Notes under the pieces: generated by a model | Databases searched by the model: none | Told to the model about the DNA's origin: nothing | What the model saw: the letters and a program-made list of their open reading frames with translations, nothing else | Position numbers and translations under genes: made by a program | Source: Blastocystis hominis | Taxonomy: Eukaryota > Sar > Bigyra > Opalinata > Blastocystidae | Assembly: GCF_000151665.1 (NCBI RefSeq) | Contig: NW_013171825.1 | Location: 50,685-89,578 of the forward strand | Direction of reading: 5' to 3' | DNA length: 38,894 bases | Shown: positions 12,327-20,122 of the stretch, in pieces | Layout of the letters: every line of letters starts with the position of its first letter | Numbering within the stretch: position 1 is the first letter of the stretch

Positions 12327-13086
12327 TGATGATGAACTTTTTCAAGACTTCATTGAATTCATTTGTCTCATCGAATATGAGATTGATCGGTTCTACTTCC
12401 TCATCGCTCTTCTCACCCGGTAGTCGAACCCACAACCTGTTGTCAAAATCGTTGTTGAGACGGAAGTCCTTCTTGGTGCGCTTCTCCTTCACCCACTCCT
12501 TGTACATGTCTCCTTGTACGGTGTGATAATACGTGAGTGCATACCCGAGTGACGAGTCGATCACATCACTCAATCGTCCCTGTGATACCTTGCGATCGAA
12601 TCGTTCGAATGCCTTATTGCGTCTCATTTCACGTCTCTTCTCCACGGTGTTCAGATAACCGGGTAAGTGGCGTTGTCGCTTCTCACCGAACTTGTGCCCA
12701 TCCCACTCGTACTCGAGGTAGCGCTCGTTCCATGCCTTGCTTCCCACGACGAGATACTTGCGCTTTCCAGCAGGATCACGCACTCGTTTGCGTGACGGAC
12801 GTTTCGGAGGCTCAGGGAAACTATCACTGTCATCATAGTGTTTCTCAACTTCACGTTTACGCAACCCACGTTTTGAGGGTGCGAAAAAGGCGATATATTC
12901 ATCGGGTATATTTAATCCAAACACCTTTCTCGAGAGATAGGCTCTCGTGTCAGGCATGGTCTGATCGGTGAACGTATCGCCGATCATGTAGTACTTGGCG
13001 GCCAATCGTTTCCAGGTCGGCCCACCGATTTTGATTTGTTTTCCAGTCTCAGGGTTGATAGTATATCCTACGCGTTGTGAACTCAT
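12259..13086 (-). CDS. Adaptor-like basic protein upstream of PolB
   Basis: A 275-residue protein that I cannot fully assign. Its N-terminus (about residues 8-28, INPETGKQIKIGGPTWKRL) follows the NPxTGxxIxxxGxxxxxL pattern of the short virus-specific adaptor domain of large DNA viruses, without the flanking cysteines of the classical two-cysteine form. A second, weaker copy of the pattern appears near 108-125 (KRKYLVVGSKAWNERYL). The middle is very basic (KRPSRKRVRDPAGKRK, KRREMRRNK), suggesting nucleic-acid binding. The C-terminal part has no motif I know. The start is preceded by TATATAAATG. It is the first gene of a minus-strand pair with polymerase B and overlaps it slightly, so a replication-linked role is a reasonable guess; a terminal-protein role would be speculation. 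Confidence 0.8.
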   Translation of the reverse strand: MSSQRVGYTINPETGKQIKIGGPTWKRLAAKYYMIGDTFTDQTMPDTRAYLSRKVFGLNIPDEYIAFFAPSKRGLRKREVEKHYDDSDSFPEPPKRPSRKRVRDPAGKRKYLVVGSKAWNERYLEYEWDGHKFGEKRQRHLPGYLNTVEKRREMRRNKAFERFDRKVSQGRLSDVIDSSLGYALTYYHTVQGDMYKEWVKEKRTKKDFRLNNDFDNRLWVRLPGEKSDEEVEPINLIFDETNEFNEVLKKFIINGMREYNQCFIYHHGIQPHVDT

Positions 13087-13184
13087 TTATATAAGGGTCA
13101 CAAAATCTTTAAGTGGTGATACACGTGTGACCAAAGTGAAATTGTTAGGAGCTTGGCTTCCTCCTTGAGCTACCGAAGGCATCC

Positions 13185-13613
13185 CTAGAATGGGAAAATG
13201 GCATGACCATCCGCATCGTACTCGAATTCATCGATGTCGTAGAACTCGGATTCCGATGAATCAGAATCACTAGAATTGGGGTCAGCGAATGCAATGCTAA
13301 TGTCTGGATCATTATCGTACGCCTCAGCTTCTTCTTTGGTCATTTTCACCCATTGTCCTTTTACGCGTCTGTAGTTGTCATGGAGTAACTCGTAGTATGC
13401 TGTGCCACCAATAATCATGGAGCGATTGCTGGGAGAAAGCATTCTCGACTTGGGAACGTACTTCGTCGTATCCGGTGGTAAAGGTGTATCGTACAAGCGA
13501 TTCAATTTCTCGTCGTACTTGAATCCACGCTTGAGAAGGTTCCAGAAGCGAACTCCGTTGATTTGGATTTCTCGGCCAGTATTGGGATTCAAAGTGTGAG
13601 TAGGTCTATTCAT
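13185..13613 (-). CDS. Small adaptor-like acidic-tailed protein
   Basis: A 142-residue protein related at its N-terminus to the 275-residue neighbour. It opens with LNPNTGREIQINGVRFWNLL (about 8-27), the same NPxTGxxI pattern, and has a second copy-like segment near 62-78 (RSMIIGGTAYYELLHDN). The C-terminal third is acidic and Ser-rich (DPNSSDSDSSESEF), probably disordered. No enzymatic motif is visible. The start at 13613 is followed upstream by a run of TATATAAA repeats, giving TAAATG at the start codon. It is transcribed divergently from the gene at 13674 and in the same direction as the polymerase pair. The shared domain suggests both proteins bind a common partner. Confidence 0.8.
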   Translation of the reverse strand: MNRPTHTLNPNTGREIQINGVRFWNLLKRGFKYDEKLNRLYDTPLPPDTTKYVPKSRMLSPSNRSMIIGGTAYYELLHDNYRRVKGQWVKMTKEEAEAYDNDPDISIAFADPNSSDSDSSESEFYDIDEFEYDADGHAIFPF

Positions 13614-13673
13614 TTATATATTTATATATTTATATATTTATATTTTCTCTTTTAACCCTAGATGCTTCCCTAA
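13614..13673. promoter_or_regulatory. Divergent promoter with TATATAAA repeats
   Basis: Sixty bases separate two divergent start codons. The left part is a short tandem array of TTTATATA units directly upstream of the minus-strand start. The right part ends CCCTAAATG at the plus-strand start. TAAATG occurs at both starts. Confidence 0.6.
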
Positions 13674-14213
13674 ATGAAGTACAAGAAAACAGAGAACAAC
13701 ACATGGTCTTCCCTGGTACGCACTTGTGAGGACGAGAATATCGAACTCGCCGACATCATCATTCACACCAAGTATCCGATCAATTCCGAGCGTCTATTCG
13801 GCTTCAGTGTTTGCACTCCGCAAGCAAATGTGAACTGTGGTTTAATATTGCACGACTATGATTGCATGGAGATGACATTGGATGAAACTCGTCCACCCTT
13901 GTTTACCGAGGATGAATGGGAGTATCTATTGCCTCAATTGAAATCCAACGGTTTGCTCGGTGTGCCTCTGAACGTGTTTTGGAGAGGCGATGTAGGGAGC
14001 AACGAAGTTGCCCCCAATTCACTACCCACTCACATAATCGGTGTAACGACCGAGAATCGTGCTGTTTACTTCTTCTCCAACTACTATGTTCGCGTGGTCT
14101 ACAAAGTTGTGGATGATGAAGTGCCTCCCGAGTTGTCCGATCTGTTCATCGATGATGGTGCGTGTCTGAAGAGTGTGTACGTTCGTGCATATCAACGAAA
14201 TCATCCAAAGTAA
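13674..14213 (+). CDS. Unassigned 179-residue Polinton protein
   Basis: I do not recognise the family. The protein is soluble, mildly acidic and has no signal peptide or membrane segment. It contains several Cys residues (near 18, 47, 55 and 64), which do not form an obvious metal site. A near-perfect hairpin (13995-14015) is built into the reading frame around residues 108-114 and reads VGSNEVAP. The start codon is in TAAATG context. The gene is followed after 7 bases by the fiber-like gene at 14221 on the same strand, so the two may be co-expressed. That it is a real gene rests on its length, position and start context. Confidence 0.75.
   Translation: MKYKKTENNTWSSLVRTCEDENIELADIIIHTKYPINSERLFGFSVCTPQANVNCGLILHDYDCMEMTLDETRPPLFTEDEWEYLLPQLKSNGLLGVPLNVFWRGDVGSNEVAPNSLPTHIIGVTTENRAVYFFSNYYVRVVYKVVDDEVPPELSDLFIDDGACLKSVYVRAYQRNHPK
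13995..14015. repeat. Single GC-rich hairpin in coding sequence
   Basis: 9-nt arms with one mismatch around a GAA loop. It belongs to the hairpin family described in the findings and is in frame within the 179-residue protein. Confidence 0.7.
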
Positions 14214-14220
14214 AAAGTAA

Positions 14221-14817
14221 ATGTCGTACATTTTCAGCAGCAATGGAAACAATTACACGTTCAAGAAGCTCGACAACATGCTCATCAATATGCCAGAGAA
14301 GGACGGTCATCATGTGCTAATTCGAGAGACAGTGGATGGTGTTCCTCAATACTCGTGGGGTAGTACACCTTCCTACATCGTGAAAGCGAACGAAGCATTT
14401 GTCTTCGAGTACACACCAGAAACTACCGAAAATACATTCAATAGCGAATGGGGTGGTGATGGTATGCCGCCTATGCCGTCCGGATCATACCTGATAACCA
14501 CGACTGTCATAACGTACCTTCCTGAAGACATGTTCAACGATTGCACGTCAATCGAATCGGTGGTTGAAAAGGGTTATCGAGTGCTAGTCACGTTTGACAA
14601 CACGCCTATCCTAGACAGACCGTACATCGATACATTGAATAGTCTTGTGTCTCATACTGGTTATGCTGTTGTGAATATTGGGGGAAGCTCTGCTTCCCCC
14701 TACAACTCTCCTGTCCTTCGTACGTATTCGAATCTCCCTCTCATGCTTCTAGGTGGTGTGAAGAGCATCACGATCGTTTTCGAACATTTGGGCGACGTTG
14801 TCTCTGACTCCTCGTAA
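14221..14817 (+). CDS. Short fiber-like protein (one repeat plus head domain)
   Basis: A 198-residue protein. Residues about 22-48 (MPEKDGHHVLI through DGVPQYSWG) resemble the LPxxxGxYVLxxxxxGxxxW unit repeated in the large fiber protein at 16548-17852. The rest is rich in short hydrophobic beta-like strands (SYLITTTVITYL, YRVLVTFDNTPI, SITIVFEHL) and looks like the C-terminal head of that same protein. I infer a short attachment or vertex protein. The start is AGTAAATG, 7 bases after the previous stop. The 3' end overlaps the convergent integrase gene by 50 bases. A hairpin at 14680-14700 is in frame and encodes GGSSASP. Confidence 0.72.
   Translation: MSYIFSSNGNNYTFKKLDNMLINMPEKDGHHVLIRETVDGVPQYSWGSTPSYIVKANEAFVFEYTPETTENTFNSEWGGDGMPPMPSGSYLITTTVITYLPEDMFNDCTSIESVVEKGYRVLVTFDNTPILDRPYIDTLNSLVSHTGYAVVNIGGSSASPYNSPVLRTYSNLPLMLLGGVKSITIVFEHLGDVVSDSS
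14680..14700. repeat. Single GC-rich hairpin in coding sequence
   Basis: A perfect hairpin with 9-nt arms and a TCT loop, in frame within the short fiber-like gene. Confidence 0.85.
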
Positions 14818-15756
14818 TGGGTCGATGTGACCTTGCTGCATCTCTCAATGCATTGGGTTCCTTTCGACTCTTGGATCGCGTGACTGGTGGTGCTGGCTGT
14901 GGTTTGCATTTGCTTGCCAGGAGTTCCCAATGATAGCACTTCTGCTTGCTACTGCTTTCCATATTCTTCACTTCGTACATCAATGGCATGAATCGATTGT
15001 CAATGTCAACAACTTGATACAAGTCCTGAGACCATTTGCTGGTCAATGATCGCTTTTCCAGAACGCGAGGTCTTCGTGTCACTCGAACATAATCACCCAC
15101 ATCGAATTGAGGTGTTGTGTCCTTTGCTGTCATGTTGGATGGTTCTGTCTTCTCCGTGTACAAGATATCGTTGTTCCAAATGTCAGTGGGTGCATATCCT
15201 GTGTCTCTGTTCTTCCTTGCATTGTGTCTACGAACGGCACCATCGATCAAGTCGAACCACACACCTTTCCATTGATTGAATGGAACCATGATGTCTTCCT
15301 TGATATCTCGAATTGCTCGTTCGGCTAGTACTGCCTTATTCGCTGAATCCATGTGATACATGGTGATATCATACTTGTCCAAGATGTTGGTACGAAAGAT
15401 GGCATTGGTGAACTCGGCTACCTCGCACTCACCGAGCAAATATGCTTTGGTGGTCCGTATGTTTGAATGATATCCTTCATCGCATGCGTGACTTCTGTGG
15501 CACTCTTGCTTTTCAGTCGCCGAGCCATCAGGTATTTCGAATATCCATCAATGCACACAAGGACATACTTGTATCCACGATTCTTGTGGAATCCTGTACT
15601 CTTCTGTCTGCCCAACACTTCCTGAATCCATTTGTCTTGTTTGGAAGAGAAATCGATGAGATCGATGAAGTATATGTTTCTCTTGAAGCCACTGATGATC
15701 ACTCGAGTTGCACCTTTTCGCTTGGCTGGTTTCCTTAGTTCCTTGATTTCATTCAT
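14768..15756 (-). pseudogene. Retrovirus-like (rve) integrase of the Polinton, broken
   Basis: This is the DDE-type integrase that inserts Polinton DNA into host chromosomes. The N-terminal part has the core-strand pattern of the rve fold (YFIDLIDFSSKQ, then YKYVLVCIDGYSKYLMARRL, with family-typical aspartates). Further on are an EFTNAIF segment and AVLAERAIRDIKED with the catalytic-type Glu. The C-terminal part holds the SH3-like segment (GDYVRVTRRPRV) and a basic tail suited to DNA or chromatin binding. The locus looks broken, with about one break. The gene begins back to back with the plus-strand gene at 15759 and converges with the fiber-like gene at 14221. Confidence 0.9.
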
Positions 15757-15758
15757 AA

Positions 15759-15950
15759 ATGAACCGCTTTATTCAATGGCTGAAAAGTGTATGGAAATGG
15801 ATGAGTGGAAGGAAGAACCACAAACTGGTGGTTGATTCGAAATGCAAGGACAGATGTCACTGCCTGTGCGTGTACAACGAGAAGAATGAATCCGATGACG
15901 ACAGTGGAAGTGACATATCGATCAGTCCGACAGAGATTAAAGTGAAATGA
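15759..15950 (+). CDS. Small basic Cys-rich protein
   Basis: A 63-residue frame. The N-terminus (FIQWLKSVWKWMSGRKNHK) is Trp-rich, basic and amphipathic. It is followed by a compact Cys/His cluster (CKDRCHCLC) and an acidic Ser/Asp tail. It could bind membrane or nucleic acid; I do not recognise a family. The ATG is in TAAATG context and lies only 2 bases from the divergent integrase start, so transcripts of the two genes must overlap or start at the codon itself. The frame is short, but composition, start context and tight packing favour a real gene. Confidence 0.5.
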   Translation: MNRFIQWLKSVWKWMSGRKNHKLVVDSKCKDRCHCLCVYNEKNESDDDSGSDISISPTEIKVK

Positions 15951-15998
15951 GGGATGCCTAAATAGATTTAAATAATGTAAACATAAATAGAAATACAA

Positions 15999-16499
15999 AT
16001 GAACTGTTGGATGAATGATGAACGTCTTGATATCACACGTAAATATGTGCATGATATGATTAATTCATTTGTTGATGACCCAAAAGGTACAAATTATCAT
16101 AATGAGTATAATCCTCCATATATGATGATAAATTCACCTGATCTTCAACATCTTCTTGTGAAATCATGTAATGATGATAAATACATAGTGAAGTGGGGTG
16201 AAGTGGGGCGACAAAGTCGCCCCGGGGAGGCTTCGCCTCCCCACGAAGTAGGAGGACTTGCGGGACAAAGTGGGGCGACAAAGTCGCCCCGGGAAGCCGA
16301 AGGCTTCCCACAAAGTCCCGCTGGGGAAGCTTCGCTTCCCCGAAACATTGCTGAACTCCGTGCTTTCAATGAGAATATCTATGATATCGAAGGTCATCGT
16401 GTGATGACATTAGGTGGTGATATAATTATCATTGATATCGATGGTGTTGCATTTGATCAACTCGAATGTGTATCGGGTAAACGATTACCGCCAAAGTAA
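15999..16499 (+). CDS. Small protein with a fiber-type repeat and hairpin-encoded insert
   Basis: A 166-residue frame. Residues about 45-67 (NSPDLQHLLVKSCNDDKYIV, then KWG) loosely match the PxxxGxxVLxxxxDGxxxW unit of the two fiber-like proteins, so it may be a third, diverged member. Residues about 68-114 are encoded almost entirely by a cluster of GC-rich hairpins (16205-16341) and read as a Gly/Pro/Ser/Glu-rich insert. The C-terminus (DIIIIDIDGVAFDQLEC) is compact and ordered-looking. Codon use outside the insert is more AT-rich than in the capsid genes. The start is CAAATG after an AT-rich leader. The frame staying open through six hairpins argues that it is translated. Confidence 0.6.
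   Translation: MNCWMNDERLDITRKYVHDMINSFVDDPKGTNYHNEYNPPYMMINSPDLQHLLVKSCNDDKYIVKWGEVGRQSRPGEASPPHEVGGLAGQSGATKSPREAEGFPQSPAGEASLPRNIAELRAFNENIYDIEGHRVMTLGGDIIIIDIDGVAFDQLECVSGKRLPPK
16205..16341. repeat. Cluster of six GC-rich hairpins, partly nested
   Basis: A double hairpin at 16205-16223 and 16224-16242. A single hairpin (CGGGAC arms, 16261-16266 and 16315-16320) is interrupted by a second double hairpin (16272-16290 and 16291-16309) flanked by ACAAAG on both sides (16265-16270 and 16310-16315). A further single hairpin lies at 16323-16341 (GGGGAAGC arms, TTC loop). Confidence 0.93.
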
Positions 16500-16547
16500 A
16501 AGACTGGAAGCTATGGTTTCCAAGTCGCCCTTATTTCACTTTGTCCC

Positions 16548-17852
16548 TTAAAGTTCTACAATCGTGACTTGGAAGTTCGAGTATAAGTGCGATATAGTCG
16601 TGTCACCACTGCGTGTCACAACGAGCGATAGTGCGCCATCCTTTGTCGGTGTAACAATCGATGTGCCAGGCACATTCATTGATGGCATTGGGTTGTCAAG
16701 TGTTGCCTTCAGCAACGTTGCTTGAGACGTAGTGATTACCAAGGTCGGCGTGTTTGTAAAGCCTACAAATGCCTGTTCGTAGTTACCACAATTGAGACTC
16801 AAATCGATCGTGACCAGATACTTGCTGTTCGAAGATAACATGAGTCCTTCCGTCAAGTTCGAATTGTCCGAACCGAGATACTCGGATACGACGCTGTGAC
16901 CGCTGCCTGACCAGGTGTACGTGAACGTCTTGGAGAGCTTGGCAGGCGGTGTTGAAAAGGACACACCACTGCTAGATACATTCAAGACGTACGATCCTGC
17001 TGTGGACGGTAAGGTCAACTTGCTCACACCCGCTCCATCGTTGATCACGATACACCGCTCCGTGCTAGTGCAGCCGAGGATGTCCTGGTAGATGGTAGAG
17101 GCGTCAAGGACGCTCGTCGTGGGCAGTTCAGTATTTGTCTCGTTCTTGAAGACGAAGTAGCCTGAGGAGCTATTCATCGCAGGCACATCCACACCGAATG
17201 CACTATTGCCCTTGTAAGCAATGAGACACATTTTCGTTGACTCTACCCCAAGAGCTTCGTGGAACAGTCCTACGGCATTCAATTCATTGAAGGTGTACTC
17301 TTTTCCAAAAGCACCAGCGTCCGTTGCTTTCAAGATGTACGTCCCGGACTGATCTGGCAGGAACAGATCTTTACGAGTGCTCGTTGTCGAATTCCAGTTG
17401 GCAATGGCGTGCTTGTTCGACGTGGTACCGAGACCTAATGCCGTGTTGATCGTAGCCGCACTGAATAACAGGAACGAAGGATTGCCATCTTCGTCCATGT
17501 TCAGCACGTACTTGCCGCTACCTGGCAGATCGAGTTCGCCAAAGGTGTTATTGTTGACAAAGTATGGAATCGTACCTTGAGTGGCAATGGTAATCGCCTG
17601 GCTGTTGCTGTCTTTGAAGTACGAGTTGTCGAGCGTGGTGAACTCTTCAGGCTGCTCAGGTACTACAGTGCCCGCGTCCGTCCATGTGAGGAGACCATTG
17701 TCTCCCTTGGTGAGTACGTAGTTTCCATTGGACGCAGGAAGACTGAATGTGTCGAATGAGCCGTCCGAGTAGTACTGGAGACCATTCGTCATCTCCTTGC
17801 GTTTGAACACTCCATTCTGGAGATATACAAGTTTCTCTGCTGTGCTTGACAT
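16548..17852 (-). CDS. Fiber-like repeat protein with beta-rich head
   Basis: A 434-residue protein with five copies of a unit centred on LPxxxGxYVL: residues about 38, 109, 165, 223 and 281. The last four are spaced 56-58 residues apart, and the longer unit also shares an LGxxST segment. The unit resembles the tail-fiber repeat (LPxxxGxxGQVLxxxGxGxxxW) common in phage and large-virus fibers. Residues about 305-434 form a beta-strand-rich terminal domain that could be a trimeric jelly-roll head. I infer a host-attachment fiber or vertex spike. It is transcribed divergently from the major capsid gene 44 bases away. The start is CCTTATAATAAATG. No signal peptide or membrane segment. Confidence 0.82.
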   Translation of the reverse strand: MSSTAEKLVYLQNGVFKRKEMTNGLQYYSDGSFDTFSLPASNGNYVLTKGDNGLLTWTDAGTVVPEQPEEFTTLDNSYFKDSNSQAITIATQGTIPYFVNNNTFGELDLPGSGKYVLNMDEDGNPSFLLFSAATINTALGLGTTSNKHAIANWNSTTSTRKDLFLPDQSGTYILKATDAGAFGKEYTFNELNAVGLFHEALGVESTKMCLIAYKGNSAFGVDVPAMNSSSGYFVFKNETNTELPTTSVLDASTIYQDILGCTSTERCIVINDGAGVSKLTLPSTAGSYVLNVSSSGVSFSTPPAKLSKTFTYTWSGSGHSVVSEYLGSDNSNLTEGLMLSSNSKYLVTIDLSLNCGNYEQAFVGFTNTPTLVITTSQATLLKATLDNPMPSMNVPGTSIVTPTKDGALSLVVTRSGDTTISHLYSNFQVTIVEL

Positions 17853-17896
17853 TTATTATAAGGCGAGAACGTTCTTTTCTTTACTTGCTATAGTAA
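17853..17896. promoter_or_regulatory. Divergent promoter between fiber and capsid genes
   Basis: Forty-four bases between two divergent starts, both in TAAATG context. A 10-nt perfect palindrome AGAACGTTCT lies at 17866-17875. This compact arrangement would co-express the fiber and capsid genes. Confidence 0.6.
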
Positions 17897-19186
17897 ATGG
17901 CAACTACAATTCCTCCTGTGCATAACTACGAATCGCAGATTGTGTTCAGCAATCAGTCCAATAACATCAAGTCGACCGATGTGATCAATTGGACGATCGC
18001 TCCATCCGGTGATGACGTGTACTTCAATCTCTACAAGTCACGAATGACCTTCAAGCTCAAGATCACCGGGTTGGCAAATAATACGAGCAGTTCGTCGAAG
18101 GATATCTATGTTCCGGTGAAGAAGAACATGTCGGGCATTGTGAACAACACGAAGGTCACGTACACCTATTGGAATGGTGAGAACTTGGCGTCCTTGCCTC
18201 TGAGTGCAGACAATGAGAACATCGGTCAGATCCGGTCACTCTTGAATGCACTCACGGACAACAAGCACAACAATGTGGTAAACGAAGGATTGAAGGAACT
18301 GTCCTACATCTACTACGATGACCGTGACTACGATACAACCGATAAAACCGCGAGAACTGCGGCCATCCTGGGTCGACCTTATGGCGGGAAGTTATTCTAC
18401 AACATGCTCAAGTTCGTACAGCCACCTGGATCAACCACGGCGTACACGACGATCAATGTGAACTTTGCAGACATCTTCGAAGGTTGTTCTCAGGAACGAT
18501 TCATCAATCTCACGCAGATGGATGCTCAGATCTATCCCACGAACGACGATGCATACTTCTACATCGATGCTGGCAAAATCAATACCGCTACAAGTCCGGA
18601 CGCTGTTCCATCAGCCACGGCTTTCACCGGTGTGTATTTCGACACGTGCACGCTGTGGTATCACAGTTACAAGACGAGCGATGATTCGACCTTCGATCCT
18701 GAAGACACTCAGTTGGTGAAGAATCAGATCATGACCAAGACGTTCCGCATTCCTTCTGGCCAGAACTTCATCGATGATCGTGTGCTGGTCAACTTCCCCG
18801 TCAAGATGATGTTCATGATGTTCACGGACGACAATGGCGATTTCTCGACTCTCAAGGACATTCGATTCAAACGTATCTCATTGAACATCGCTGGTGAACA
18901 GAAGCGTATCATCAATGTGGACAACACGAACACACCTGATGGAATTGATCACACGTTCTTTGAATGGATGGACTATCTTTGCAATAGTCGTTCCGACGAG
19001 TACGACACGCTGTTGACGTACAAGACCTGGTTGAATCAGTTCCGAATCTTTGCCTTCCCGTTAGCCGAGTGGTTCCCGATGCGAGCAGCGAATCAGATCC
19101 AGTTTGAAATCGAGTTGGAAGAGGATGTTGCAGCGACGATCCAGATGCACCTCATCATGATCCGTGCCAACACGGTGGGAGCGTAA
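17897..19186 (+). CDS. Major capsid protein, double jelly-roll type
   Basis: A 429-residue protein with the size, position and strand pattern of the Polinton/virophage-type major capsid protein, which forms pseudo-hexameric capsomers. The N-terminal half contains the first jelly roll (VINWTIAPSGDDVYFN, MTFKLKITGLAN). The second ends with a typical closing strand set (IFAFPLAEWFPMRAANQIQF, then EIELEEDVAATIQMHLIMI). No membrane segment. The start is TATAGTAAATG, in line with putative late genes. Its neighbours are the fiber-like gene (divergent) and, downstream on the same strand, an unassigned gene and the packaging ATPase. The assignment rests on pattern and context rather than a short signature motif. 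Confidence 0.85.
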   Translation: MATTIPPVHNYESQIVFSNQSNNIKSTDVINWTIAPSGDDVYFNLYKSRMTFKLKITGLANNTSSSSKDIYVPVKKNMSGIVNNTKVTYTYWNGENLASLPLSADNENIGQIRSLLNALTDNKHNNVVNEGLKELSYIYYDDRDYDTTDKTARTAAILGRPYGGKLFYNMLKFVQPPGSTTAYTTINVNFADIFEGCSQERFINLTQMDAQIYPTNDDAYFYIDAGKINTATSPDAVPSATAFTGVYFDTCTLWYHSYKTSDDSTFDPEDTQLVKNQIMTKTFRIPSGQNFIDDRVLVNFPVKMMFMMFTDDNGDFSTLKDIRFKRISLNIAGEQKRIINVDNTNTPDGIDHTFFEWMDYLCNSRSDEYDTLLTYKTWLNQFRIFAFPLAEWFPMRAANQIQFEIELEEDVAATIQMHLIMIRANTVGA

Positions 19187-19214
19187 GGGGAGCCGCAGGT
19201 TTGTATGGTAACTT

Positions 19215-19250
19215 GGGAGGCAAAGCCTCCCGGCGGAACGAAGTTCCGCC
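19215..19250. repeat. Double hairpin just after the capsid stop codon
   Basis: Perfect hairpins at 19215-19231 (GGGAGGC arms, AAA loop) and 19232-19250 (GGCGGAAC arms, GAA loop), beginning about 29 bases past the capsid gene's stop. A transcription or RNA 3'-end signal is possible. Confidence 0.9.
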
Positions 19251-19295
19251 TAACTAATATCACTTAAAGATTTCAATAAATAAATATAAATAGAT

Positions 19296-19841
19296 ATGAG
19301 CAACAAGATTCAGGTTTTCGATCTTTCCAATGCTTCCAATGTGTCTCTCACTTCGAATGGATTCAAGAAAGAAGGCGAATCGGCTAAGTATGTTTGCAAG
19401 ATCACCGATGCTACCATTGTTTTCGTGGGTGACAACTCGAAGTTCGAAACAGACAAGAAGAAACTGCTCAACACTTTCTCCATCACACTGCCCAAGGAGC
19501 AATCGGAAGAGTTCAAAAGAATCCTCGATGAGACGAAGAGAGAGAATCACCCATACAGCGAATACGATGGCGAGATCCAGTTCAAAGTGAAATTGAGTCC
19601 GAACACGAAGATCGTGAATAACGACAAGAAACCCATTAAGATCGATCTACGAAATGTGCCCTGTGCCGATCTTCGCGAATACAAGGATGCAACGATCGAT
19701 CTTGTGGTGACCGGAGAGAGCAAGGAGTTCATGAAGGAAGACAAGGACGGCAATATCACCGAGTTCTCGTACACAACTCTCACAGCAACGCAAATCAAGA
19801 TCAAGGATAAGAATAGTGTCTTCGATTGCGATTTCCTGTAA
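19296..19841 (+). CDS. Unassigned 181-residue protein, possibly nucleic-acid binding
   Basis: I do not recognise the family with confidence. The protein is Lys/Asp/Glu-rich, soluble and predicted to alternate beta strands (ATIVFVGDNSKF, IQFKVKLSPNTKI, ATIDLVVTGESKEF, TLTATQIKIKD) with one helix near residues 64-83. That layout could be an OB-fold single-stranded DNA-binding protein, or equally a minor capsid component. It lies between the capsid and ATPase genes on the same strand, after an AT-rich leader (ATAAATATAAATAG). Its TAA stop is immediately followed by the ATG of a small downstream frame. Confidence 0.75.
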   Translation: MSNKIQVFDLSNASNVSLTSNGFKKEGESAKYVCKITDATIVFVGDNSKFETDKKKLLNTFSITLPKEQSEEFKRILDETKRENHPYSEYDGEIQFKVKLSPNTKIVNNDKKPIKIDLRNVPCADLREYKDATIDLVVTGESKEFMKEDKDGNITEFSYTTLTATQIKIKDKNSVFDCDFL

Positions 19842-20042
19842 ATGGCTACCGTGGTTGCTGTGACTACCTTTTTCACTTTGGCTACCGTGGTTGCCGTGGC
19901 TACCGTGGTTGCCGTGATTGCCATAGAGGGAGGAAGCTACGCTTCCTCCCGAGGCAACTTTGTTGCCTCCATGAATAAATGGAAGATTCCCCATACATTC
20001 CCAACATTGATACAACATTGCTCGCCATTAAGAATTGAATAA
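19842..20042 (+). CDS. Possible small hydrophobic peptide from an 18-nt repeat
   Basis: A 66-residue frame whose first 29 residues (ATVVAV units) come from a repeated 18-nt unit GGCTACCGTGGTTGCCGT (19844, 19880, 19898) and would form a transmembrane helix. The middle is encoded by a double hairpin (19928-19969). The ATG directly follows the stop of the preceding gene, giving TAAATG. It may be a real small membrane protein or simply a repeat expansion that happens to be open. Confidence 0.35.
   Translation: MATVVAVTTFFTLATVVAVATVVAVIAIEGGSYASSRGNFVASMNKWKIPHTFPTLIQHCSPLRIE
19928..19969. repeat. Double hairpin between the 181-residue gene and the ATPase
   Basis: Perfect hairpins at 19928-19950 (10-nt arms, TAC loop) and 19951-19969 (GAGGCAAC arms, TTT loop). 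Confidence 0.9.
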
Positions 20043-20122
20043 GACGACTCAACCATCGATGTCCGTATAACAACAAACGATTGACAAGAAGAACAGAAAA
20101 TACGCTCAATCAAGCCGAAGTA

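Noticed and set aside
19647-20018. Collagen-like (GNHGSHG) protein on the minus strand
   Set aside because: It is the reverse reading of the 18-nt repeat and of the 181-residue gene's end; no independent support.
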